Shown: piece by piece, positions 17,013-23,977 of the stretch | How the letters are laid out: each line of letters opens with the position of its first letter | How positions within the stretch are numbered: position 1 is the first letter of the stretch | Source: Lachnospiraceae bacterium | GTDB taxonomy: Bacteria; Bacillota; Clostridia; Lachnospirales; Lachnospiraceae | Length of the DNA stretch: 45,082 bases | NCBI GenBank assembly: GCA_016283775.1 | Contig: JAEENL010000057.1 | Coordinates: forward strand, 1-45,082 | Direction: 5' to 3' | Notes under the pieces: generated by a model | Told to the model about the DNA's origin: nothing | What the model saw: only the letters and a program-made list of their open reading frames with translations | The model's database searches: none | Translations under genes and position numbers: made by a program

Positions 17013-17700
17013 TCCTTACCCTTTCGGCCTGAGAGGGCCTTAAGTAATCGGGGGCATGATCTGCCGCGTTTACGGCTTTTCCTTCTTTGAAAAGCTGAAT
17101 GCCGCGAAGTCCGAGGCTTCCGGCTCTCTGAACCATCAGATTTTCGGGCGCAAAGGAAAAAGGCACTTTTGCGCATTCTTCTATTACGCTTTTGAAAACG
17201 GGGACTCCGTCCCCAAGAAAGATCACCTTTTCACCGAGGGAATTTAAGTTTCCGACTATCTCTCTTATCCCTGTCGCTTCCTGATCGGAAACCACCGAAA
17301 ATCCTTCCCGGGTGTTTCTGTAGATACCGGTATAGACCTGGTCACGTCTTGCGTCCATTATGGGGCAGATCAGTCCGTCAAAACCGAAAATGTTCATTGC
17401 AAGCCCCTGTGTGGTGGGCACGGCAACGATCGGTTTTTTGAGTGCGAGTCCCAGTCCCTTTGCGGTGGCGGAACCTATGCGGAGGCCGGTAAAGCTTCCG
17501 GGTCCTCCGGAGACCGCTATCGCGTCGATCTGTGACAGATCCGTTCCGGTCATCTTCACCACTTCGTCAAGCATCGGAAGGAGCGTCTGTGAATGCGTGA
17601 GCTTGAGATTCACGTTATATTCGGCTGTAACCTTTTCCTCGTTCACAACGGCGATGCCCGCCACCAGAGCCGAGGATTCAATAGCCAGTACGGTAATCAT
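16987..17700 (-). CDS. tsaB: tRNA t6A biosynthesis protein TsaB
   Basis: Non-catalytic ASKHA-fold partner of TsaD. 237 residues, with opening L-A-I-E-S-S, followed by L-T-H-S-Q-T-L-L-P-M and G-G-P-G-S-F-T-G-L-R-I-G-S-A-T-A-K-G-L, all standard TsaB blocks. The ATG (17698-17700) overlaps the tsaE stop as ATGA, so the longer upstream frame is discarded. The 3' end overlaps rimI by 26 bases. Confidence 0.95.
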   Translation of the reverse strand: MITVLAIESSALVAGIAVVNEEKVTAEYNVNLKLTHSQTLLPMLDEVVKMTGTDLSQIDAIAVSGGPGSFTGLRIGSATAKGLGLALKKPIVAVPTTQGLAMNIFGFDGLICPIMDARRDQVYTGIYRNTREGFSVVSDQEATGIREIVGNLNSLGEKVIFLGDGVPVFKSVIEECAKVPFSFAPENLMVQRAGSLGLRGIQLFKEGKAVNAADHAPDYLRPSQAERVRNEASKHDD

Positions 17701-18128
17701 TCGGAAACCTCTATTATCCTGTGATCGAATCCTTTTGAAAGATCCTTTGATATCTTTATGCGCACAGCTTCGGGCGGGATGAGTTCTTCGATGTTTTCCG
17801 CCCATTCCACAAGGGAAACGCCGTCGCCGTAAAAACAGTCACGGTAGCCTATCTCTTCCATTTCCGTCACGTCGTCTATGCGGTAAACGTCAAAATGGTA
17901 GAGCGGCAGTCTTCCGTCCTCATAGATCTGAAGGATGGTAAATGTGGGGCTCACCACAGGCTCAGTGATCCCGAGGCCCTTTGCAAAGCCCTTTGTGAAA
18001 ACGGTCTTTCCCGTCCCGAGATCTCCCGAGAGGCAGTATACCGTTCCGCCTGTGGCTTTTTTTCCAAGTTCGCATGCCACGGCCATGGTATCCGCGGGAG
18101 ATTCGGATATGTATTTTTTCGTTGCCAT
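17697..18128 (-). CDS. tsaE: tRNA t6A biosynthesis ATPase TsaE
   Basis: P-loop ATPase that regenerates the TsaB-TsaD complex. 143 residues. Walker A G35-D-L-G-T-G-K-T42 is followed by the family segment S-P-T-F-T-I-L and H-F-D-V-Y-R, then V-E-W-A. GAGGAG lies just upstream of its ATG. First of the three tsa genes in transcription order, 10 bases after the YcxB-like gene. Confidence 0.96.
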   Translation of the reverse strand: MATKKYISESPADTMAVACELGKKATGGTVYCLSGDLGTGKTVFTKGFAKGLGITEPVVSPTFTILQIYEDGRLPLYHFDVYRIDDVTEMEEIGYRDCFYGDGVSLVEWAENIEELIPPEAVRIKISKDLSKGFDHRIIEVSE

Positions 18129-18138
18129 ACTGTTCTCC

Positions 18139-18642
18139 TCAGACTGTCTTGAGCTTCTCGGATTCGTTCGGGCGCACCTTCTTTAAAAGGAGCTTGAAGT
18201 CGTTCTGCTTGTCGCCTATGCAGTCCTTGGGAAGGATAATGGCGTTGTTGTTGCCTGTGAACAGTATGATGCTCTTGAAGCTTTCTTTTGCGAGAAGCAC
18301 CATCTCCCAAGGCGCTTCCTGTGACTGTTCGCCCTGGGATACGGTAAATTTCTCTTCTTCAAAGCAGTAGTTTATCTCATTTTTAAACGCAGGATTGAGC
18401 TTTACCTGTCTGAATGCCTTGAACAAAAGCATCAGAGGCTCGATCACGGTAAAAAGCGATGCGAGGAGGATCAGCGCGATAAGGCTTATCGGCGTGCTGC
18501 CGTAGCCAAATATCAGCGCCACAATGGCAATGCCGCTGAATGTGTAGTTTATCACCGCCCTGAATCCGCTGTACGAGTTGACATACAGAAAATCAAACAG
18601 ATAGAGCGTTTTCATTTTTACCGAAAAACGGATAGGTTCCAT
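18139..18642 (-). CDS. YcxB-like membrane protein
   Basis: 167 residues. Two transmembrane helices (about 30-47 and 54-73) separate a short N-terminal strand region from a C-terminal beta-rich domain. Its pattern (N-E-I-N-Y-C-F-E-E-E-K-F, then W-E-M-V-L-L-A-K-E and I-I-L-P-K-D) matches the YcxB-like C-terminal domain. Function is unknown. It sits between tex and tsaE with gaps of about 10 bases on either side, so it belongs to that operon. Confidence 0.75.
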   Translation of the reverse strand: MEPIRFSVKMKTLYLFDFLYVNSYSGFRAVINYTFSGIAIVALIFGYGSTPISLIALILLASLFTVIEPLMLLFKAFRQVKLNPAFKNEINYCFEEEKFTVSQGEQSQEAPWEMVLLAKESFKSIILFTGNNNAIILPKDCIGDKQNDFKLLLKKVRPNESEKLKTV

Positions 18643-18652
18643 CCTGTACCCC

Positions 18653-21061
18653 TTAAATGATCATTGAAAGCTGTATCCTCTTCTTTTGAACATCGACGCT
18701 CAGGACCTTTACGTCCACGATGTCTCCGACGCTCACCACTTCAAGAGGATGCTTTATGTATTTCTTGTTTGTTATCTGTGAAATGTGTACAAGGCCGTCC
18801 TGATGCACGCCTATGTCGACAAAAACACCGAAATCTATGACGTTTCTCACAGTGCCTTTAAGGATCATGCCTTCTGTGAGATCCTTCATCTCAAGGACAT
18901 CGCTCCTGAGGATGGGCTTGGGCATCTCGTCACGCGGATCGCGGCCGGGCTTTTCAAGCTCTTTTATGATGTCGGTAAGTGTCATCTCACCGATCCCGAG
19001 GTCCTCCGCAAGCTTCTTTTTGTCCTTGATCATGCTGCTTATGGAAGAAAGGGATTCGTTTCCGGTGTTTACGGCAACGGGAGCCTCTTTCTTTTCCTGC
19101 TTTTCATTCTTTGCGGGAGCTGCCGTGAGAGGTTTTCCCGCCTTTGCCATAGCCTGCGCGAATGCTGCGCCGAATACGGAATTTGTATTGGAAAGATGTA
19201 TCTCCTTAGGCTTATCCTGCTTTACTCTTCTGTCTCCCTTGTTGGGAAGCGCGGCTTCTTTTGCGGCCTTTTCGGCGGCCTTTCTGTTCTTTGCCGCGGC
19301 AAGCTGCTCAGCGCGAAGCTTGTTTATGTCTTCGGGCTTGAAGCCTAGGCTTGAAAGGAGTTCCGTAGCGGCCTTGTATGACTCGGGATGCACCGAAGTG
19401 GAATCGAGAGGATTTGCGCCGTTCATTATGCGGAGGAAACCTGCGCACTGCTCATATGCCTTGGGGCCGAGCTTTGCGACCTTTAACAGGTCCTCACGGG
19501 TAACGAACTTACCATTGCTCTCTCTGTAAGCCACTATGTTCTTTGCGATGACCTTTGTGATGCCGGATACATACTCAAGGAGCGCGGGAGATGCGGTGTT
19601 AAGGTCCACGCCAACGCGGTTAACGCAGTCCTCTACAACACCTGTAAGTGTCTCGGTGAGCTTTTTCTGGTTCATGTCATGCTGGTACTGACCCACGCCT
19701 ATAGCCTTGGGCTCGATCTTTACAAGCTCCGCGAGCGGATCCTGAAGGCGTCGTGCGATGGATACGGCGGAACGCTGGGCAACATCATAGTCCGGGAATT
19801 CCTCGGTAGCGAGCTTGCTGGCTGAATATACTGACGCGCCTGCTTCGCTGGTTATGACGTACTTTGTGGGCACGTTCATCTCTTTTAAGAGATCTACGAT
19901 AAAAAGCTCGGATTCACGGGAAGCCGTGCCGTTACCGACGGAAATGAGCGTTACATGATATTTCATGATAAGGCGCTTTACGATCGCCTTTGCTTCATCC
20001 ATCTTGTGCATGCCGGGAAGTGTCGCGAACACTACCGCGGTGTCGAGCACTTTACCTGTGGCGTCCACTACTGCGAGCTTGCATCCCGTTCTGAAGCCGG
20101 GGTCCCATCCGAGAACGGTGTGTCCGACAATGGGAGGCTGCATGAGGAGCTGCTTCAGGTTCTCTCCAAACACCTTGATCGCGCCGTCTTCGGCTTTTTC
20201 GGTGAGTTCGTTCCTCACCTCGCGCTCTATCGAAGGCGCGATGAGTCTCTCATAAGCATCGAGCACAGTCTTTTTTAAGAGCTCGTTGGTATATTGATTG
20301 TCTTTCTTTATGACCTGTTTTTCAAGATATGTGAGGATCCTCTCCTCGGGAGCGGTGATCTTTACAACAAGAGCCTTCTCGGCCTCTCCTCTGTTGAGCG
20401 CAAGGATCCTGTGTCCGGGAAGAGTCTTTACGGTCTCTGAGAAATCGTAATACATCTCGTATACGCTCTCTGCCTTTTCGTCCTTTGCGGAAGATGAGAT
20501 CACGCCCTCTTCCGAAGTCATCTCACGTATGCGGGTACGGTAATCCGCTTCGTCGGAAATGATCTCGGCAATGATGTCGAGCGCACCTGCAATGGCTTCA
20601 TCAACATTGTTTACTTCCTTTTCGGGATTTACATAGGCCGCCGCGATGTTTGCAACATCCTCGGTAACCTCCTGGGCAAGGATGATCTCCGCAAGAGGCT
20701 GAAGTCCCTTTTCCTGGGCGATGGTAGCCCTGGTGCGTCTCTTCGGTCTGTAAGGCCTGTAAAGGTCTTCAAGGAGCACCATGGTCTGTGCCTCAAGGAT
20801 CTGGTTTTTGAGTTCATCGGTAAGCTTCCCCTGCTCCTCGATGCTCTTTAATATCTGTTCCTTCTTTTCCTCAAGACCTCTGAGATATTTAAGGCGCTCG
20901 TCAAGGTTTCTTAAGACCTCGTCGTTCAGTGCGCCGGTAGCCTCTTTACGATAACGCGCGATAAAGGGAATGGTGTTTCCCTCGTCGATAAGCTTAACAG
21001 CCGCATCCACCTGCTCGCGTCTGATCCCGAGCTCAGTTGCAAGTTGTTTGTTGATATCCAT
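18653..21061 (-). CDS. tex: Tex-family RNA-binding transcription accessory protein
   Basis: 802 residues. N-terminal Tex domain (Q-L-A-T-E-L-G-I ... I-P-F-I-A-R-Y-R-K-E-A-T-G-A-L), central YqgF-like fold starting near G-W-D-P-G-F-R-T-G-C-K, paired helix-hairpin-helix region (N-T-A-S-x-x-L-L-x-x-V-S-G-I), and a C-terminal S1 domain (L-T-E-G-M-I-L-K-G-T-V-R-N-V-I-D-F-G-V-F-V-D-I-G). A Lys/Ala-rich linker (about 605-640) interrupts the region before S1. The start is the ATG after GGAGGAG and a 6-nt spacer. First gene of the operon that runs to ispD; a hairpin precedes it (see 21082-21099). Confidence 0.94.
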   Translation of the reverse strand: MDINKQLATELGIRREQVDAAVKLIDEGNTIPFIARYRKEATGALNDEVLRNLDERLKYLRGLEEKKEQILKSIEEQGKLTDELKNQILEAQTMVLLEDLYRPYRPKRRTRATIAQEKGLQPLAEIILAQEVTEDVANIAAAYVNPEKEVNNVDEAIAGALDIIAEIISDEADYRTRIREMTSEEGVISSSAKDEKAESVYEMYYDFSETVKTLPGHRILALNRGEAEKALVVKITAPEERILTYLEKQVIKKDNQYTNELLKKTVLDAYERLIAPSIEREVRNELTEKAEDGAIKVFGENLKQLLMQPPIVGHTVLGWDPGFRTGCKLAVVDATGKVLDTAVVFATLPGMHKMDEAKAIVKRLIMKYHVTLISVGNGTASRESELFIVDLLKEMNVPTKYVITSEAGASVYSASKLATEEFPDYDVAQRSAVSIARRLQDPLAELVKIEPKAIGVGQYQHDMNQKKLTETLTGVVEDCVNRVGVDLNTASPALLEYVSGITKVIAKNIVAYRESNGKFVTREDLLKVAKLGPKAYEQCAGFLRIMNGANPLDSTSVHPESYKAATELLSSLGFKPEDINKLRAEQLAAAKNRKAAEKAAKEAALPNKGDRRVKQDKPKEIHLSNTNSVFGAAFAQAMAKAGKPLTAAPAKNEKQEKKEAPVAVNTGNESLSSISSMIKDKKKLAEDLGIGEMTLTDIIKELEKPGRDPRDEMPKPILRSDVLEMKDLTEGMILKGTVRNVIDFGVFVDIGVHQDGLVHISQITNKKYIKHPLEVVSVGDIVDVKVLSVDVQKKRIQLSMII

Positions 21062-21081
21062 TAAAAACTCCTCCATAAAAC

Positions 21082-21099
21082 GTGCGCCGTCAGGCGCAC
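21082..21099 (-). other. Leader hairpin upstream of tex
   Basis: Perfect 7-bp stem GTGCGCC / GGCGCAC with a 4-nt loop; on the minus strand it is followed by GTTTTA just before the tex ribosome site. It could be a second weak terminator or a 5' leader structure. Confidence 0.5.
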
Positions 21100-21106
21100 T
21101 CTTAAA

Positions 21107-21131
21107 AAACGGACGGAGCAAGCCGTCCGTT
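21107..21131 (-). terminator. Rho-independent terminator after the SprA-like gene
   Basis: Minus-strand stem AACGGACGG / CCGTCCGTT (8-9 bp) with a 6-nt loop, followed by a T run. It ends the gene whose stop is at 21150. Confidence 0.9.
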
Positions 21132-21149
21132 AGTATACTTTGTTACCGG

Positions 21150-21752
21150 TCATGCGACAGGTTTTTGTGCTTTTCCGGTCAGGAGCCCCATTTCGGCGTC
21201 CTTTATGTCCGAATGATCGGCAGTATGCTTCATCTGTGTCCTTGTCTCGCCTCCCGACACATACACTCTTCCGCATTCCGGGCAGATAGATGTGTGGAGC
21301 GATACAGACACCGAAACAAGCTTGGCGTCGGGTTTGTTGCCCTCCTGGATCGCATTTGCCACATGCATGCGTTCATGGGCTGAGACCGCGGAGGCGGCTG
21401 CGCTGGGATCTATGTGTGCCGGTGTTTTGAAAGAAACATCGCTTTCATTTGAACCGTCAACATATTCGCGTTCGGCGCAGGTCTCGCATTTTTCAAAGCC
21501 AAGACGCTTCTTAAGCTTTTCTGAAGCACTGTTTTTCATGATGTTACGGGCATCCTCGACATCCTCGGCCATCTGAAAAGGATTTTTGTTTATCCTTTCC
21601 GTCTGTGCGTTGGAAAAAGCCTCGGGAACCGCGCCCACAGGAGTAACGCTTGAGCCCTGCATGCCTGAAACCGCTGCCGTGCGGGCTGCGCCCATGGTCG
21701 CTCCGGAAACATATCCGTAACCATATGTCATTCCAATGGCTCCGACTGTCAT
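21150..21752 (-). CDS. SprA-related putative metalloprotease with HExxH and two CxxC pairs
   Basis: 200-residue protein with a Gly/Ala/Ser-rich N-terminus (1-35) and no clear membrane helix. It carries C89-E-T-C92, a conserved block R-E-Y-V-D-G-S-N-E, V-S-F-K-T-P-A-H-I, the zinc-protease-like H126-E-R-M-H130, and C157-P-E-C160 followed by G-R-V-Y-V-S-G-G-E169-T. The order HExxH ... G-x-Y-x-x-G-G-E resembles SprA-related putative metalloproteases (CJM1_0395 type), in which the CPEC pair is not typical. The four cysteines could hold a structural zinc. Monocistronic: own promoter and terminator. Catalytic activity is not proven. Confidence 0.72.
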   Translation of the reverse strand: MTVGAIGMTYGYGYVSGATMGAARTAAVSGMQGSSVTPVGAVPEAFSNAQTERINKNPFQMAEDVEDARNIMKNSASEKLKKRLGFEKCETCAEREYVDGSNESDVSFKTPAHIDPSAAASAVSAHERMHVANAIQEGNKPDAKLVSVSVSLHTSICPECGRVYVSGGETRTQMKHTADHSDIKDAEMGLLTGKAQKPVA

Positions 21753-21797
21753 AGCGTTCTCCTTCCCACCGAAAGATACAAAAGATCGGTTGAGATC

Positions 21798-21826
21798 ATT
21801 ATAACACGAAACCGCCGTTTTTTCAA
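21798..21826 (-). promoter_or_regulatory. Promoter of the SprA-like gene
   Basis: Minus strand: TTGAAA (21821-21826), a 17-nt spacer and consensus TATAAT (21798-21803). Confidence 0.82.
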
Positions 21827-21866
21827 ATACCGGAGCGTGTATTGGCCAAATTTTTTAAGCAGGGAC

Positions 21867-22841
21867 TTATCTGGAAAGCTTGCTGGACATCGAAAGAAGG
21901 AACGGATCGAGGTTCTTCTTCATGGCAAGTGCCTCTTCGATATCGAAATCAACAAATTCACCGTGCTTGTAAGCTACGACACGGTTGCTCTTTCCTGCGC
22001 AGAGAAGATCCACCGCCATAGCGCCCATTGCGGATGCATATACTCTGTCCTTTGCCGTAGGGCTTCCGCCTCTCTGGATGTGACCGATGATGGTCGCTCT
22101 GGTCTCGATGTCGGTAGCCGCTTCGATACGGTCTGCCATACGGTAAGAGCTTCCGATGCCTTCGGCATTTATGATGATATGATGCTTCTTGCCTGCTTTC
22201 TTTCTTTCAAGGATGTTTGCGATGATCTTCTTCTCGTCATAGTTGTCGAGCTCGGGAAGAAGTATCTCCTCGGCTCCGTTTGCAATACCGCACCAGAGAG
22301 CGATATAACCTGCGCGGCGTCCCATAACCTCGATGATCGAGATACGCTCATGGCTCGTGGAAGTGTCGCGCACCTTGTCGATAGCTTCCATAGCCGTATT
22401 TACCGCGGTGTCAAAGCCGATGGTGTAATCGGTACAGGAAATGTCAAGGTCGATCGTGCCGGGAACACCGATGGTGTTTACGCCTCTTGCGGCGAGTGTA
22501 CGCGCGCCCTGGAAAGAGCCGTCGCCGCCGATGACAACAACGCCGTCGATGCCGTGTTTTTTACATATCTCGGCCGCCTTATCCTGACCTTCGGGGGTCA
22601 TCATTTCCTTACATCTTGCGGTGTAGAGCTTTGTGCCGCCTCTCTGTATGATATCGGAAACGCTGCTTGCGTTCATTTCAACGATATCTTCGTCAAGGAG
22701 TCCCGAATAACCACGATTGATGCCTTTTACGTTGAGTCCGTCTGCGAGCGCGGTACGGACAACGGCACGTATTGCCGCGTTCATGCCCGGTGCGTCGCCA
22801 CCGCTGGTAAGCACTCCGATAGTTTTGATGTTTTCTGCCAT
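21867..22841 (-). CDS. pfkA: ATP-dependent 6-phosphofructokinase
   Basis: Commits fructose 6-phosphate to glycolysis using ATP. 324 residues, standard bacterial PfkA. Visible: T-S-G-G-D-A-P-G-M-N, G-G-D-G-S-F and P-G-T-I-D. The Gly residues at both nucleotide-specificity positions point to ATP rather than pyrophosphate. M-G-R-R-A-G-Y is also present. The active-site stretch reads T-I-D-L-D, with Leu where E. coli has Asn (T-I-D-N-D); the catalytic Asp is kept. GGAGG precedes the ATG. No clear terminator follows, so some readthrough into the next gene is possible. Confidence 0.96.
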   Translation of the reverse strand: MAENIKTIGVLTSGGDAPGMNAAIRAVVRTALADGLNVKGINRGYSGLLDEDIVEMNASSVSDIIQRGGTKLYTARCKEMMTPEGQDKAAEICKKHGIDGVVVIGGDGSFQGARTLAARGVNTIGVPGTIDLDISCTDYTIGFDTAVNTAMEAIDKVRDTSTSHERISIIEVMGRRAGYIALWCGIANGAEEILLPELDNYDEKKIIANILERKKAGKKHHIIINAEGIGSSYRMADRIEAATDIETRATIIGHIQRGGSPTAKDRVYASAMGAMAVDLLCAGKSNRVVAYKHGEFVDFDIEEALAMKKNLDPFLLSMSSKLSR

Positions 22842-22890
22842 ATTGTTTTCCTCCGGATCATAAGTCCATTAATGTCTTTTCAAGTCGTGT

Positions 22891-22919
22891 ATTTTAATAC
22901 ATCTGAGGCGATTTGTAAA
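22891..22919 (-). promoter_or_regulatory. Promoter of pfkA
   Basis: Minus strand: TTTACA (22914-22919), 17-nt spacer, TAAAAT (22891-22896). An inverted repeat TGTATT-TT-AATACA (22888-22901) overlaps the -10. Confidence 0.65.
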
Positions 22920-22961
22920 TAAATGCTTCCGTTTTTTTAGTAAAATTTATTACCGTTTCCA

Positions 22962-23927
22962 TCACGGCCTCTCCCATTCGACGTTCATAAAGGTATCGTC
23001 AAAGCATTCCGGAAGGTCGGTGAGCTTGTAATCACTGTTGTAGGCCTTGTCCAGAGTATGGTTCTTTGTGAGGAATTCCTCTGTCACAAGGAAATAGTTG
23101 TAATGGGGATAATCAAATTCGTAAAACACGTTCTTGCTCGGTTTTGATCTTCCACCGTCATAAGGATCGTCCCAGGTGAGATCGATGTAATACCAGAAGT
23201 CTCCGACCTTCACCGCGTTCCACGCGTGATGGCCTCCGGAAAGCTCCACGCAGTCGATCCCAAGATACGTCATGATGTCCATGAACGCATAGGCATATCC
23301 CTGACATACGCATCTGTGTCCGATGATGCAGCCGTAGGTGTTGTAAACGCTGTTTGACGCAGTGCCGGCGCTTATGTTCACATGATCGTAGGTCGTAGTG
23401 AGGATCAGATAGTCGTGGATCATCTTTATCTTTTCAACATCCGTCATGTCGTCGGTTATCAGGGTGTCGACTATGAGCTTTATCACCCGTGGAACATCGT
23501 AATCCTGCGAACATTTCTGCGCAAGAGCTTTAAAGTCAGGTGTTGCCTTGTCGCTCTTTTTGGGGATCTTGTCCGTCGCCGAGTTTGCGACGGGAGTAAG
23601 TCCCGGGGCAGTTGTCACGGCCACCTCCGGTGTGGGTGTCTCAGTTGCCGCGGCTGTCGGAGTGGTTCCTGTTCCCATCGGTGTGTTGGTGGGTCCCGGA
23701 GTTGACGTTGCCGCCGCAGGAACCGTCGCTGTCGGCTTCGGTGTCGAAGTCGCCTTTACCGTTGGTGTCGGAGTGTCCCACAGGAATGCTTCTCCGGTCG
23801 GCGCCTGCGTGATGATCGCTTCCACCTGGTCGATCAGTTCCTCGACATCTTCAAGCGTGCATGCTCCGAAAAGTGAGACACCTGCGAGCAGAAAGACGAT
23901 AAAAATGCCTGTTTTGATATGCTTCAT
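22962..23927 (-). CDS. Transglutaminase-like lipoprotein
   Basis: 321 residues. An N-terminal signal peptide ends at a lipobox-like L-F-G-A-C23, so the protein is probably lipid-anchored outside the cell. A long Thr/Pro/Ala-rich linker (about 50-112) follows. The C-terminal domain has the transglutaminase-like triad: C208 in C-V-C-Q-G-Y-A, H234 in G-H-H-A-W-N and D249 in Y-I-D-L-T-W-D-D. It may be a cysteine protease or crosslinking enzyme at the cell surface. The start is the ATG five bases after AGGAGGG...; upstream codons of the frame are rejected. It follows dnaE by 50 bases with no terminator between. Confidence 0.87.
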   Translation of the reverse strand: MKHIKTGIFIVFLLAGVSLFGACTLEDVEELIDQVEAIITQAPTGEAFLWDTPTPTVKATSTPKPTATVPAAATSTPGPTNTPMGTGTTPTAAATETPTPEVAVTTAPGLTPVANSATDKIPKKSDKATPDFKALAQKCSQDYDVPRVIKLIVDTLITDDMTDVEKIKMIHDYLILTTTYDHVNISAGTASNSVYNTYGCIIGHRCVCQGYAYAFMDIMTYLGIDCVELSGGHHAWNAVKVGDFWYYIDLTWDDPYDGGRSKPSKNVFYEFDYPHYNYFLVTEEFLTKNHTLDKAYNSDYKLTDLPECFDDTFMNVEWERP

Positions 23928-23977
23928 CCCAAACCCTCCTAAAGAATGGTCCTGAATGGGTGAACCTGCCACGATCC

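Noticed and set aside
17701-17805. 35-residue N-terminal extension of TsaB
   Set aside because: It lies inside tsaE; the ATGA overlap gives the normal TsaB start.
21837-22922. 361-codon plus-strand open frame opposite pfkA
   Set aside because: It mirrors the pfkA coding strand, has no ribosome site or recognisable domain, and pfkA is unambiguous.
22942-22955. GTAAAATTTATTAC inverted repeat downstream of the lipoprotein gene, considered as a terminator
   Set aside because: Stem is short and AT-only and no T run follows it on the minus strand.
23606-23780. Thr/Pro-rich repeat-like DNA in the lipoprotein gene, considered as a CRISPR or tandem repeat
   Set aside because: Units are irregular in length and sequence; it encodes a surface-protein linker.
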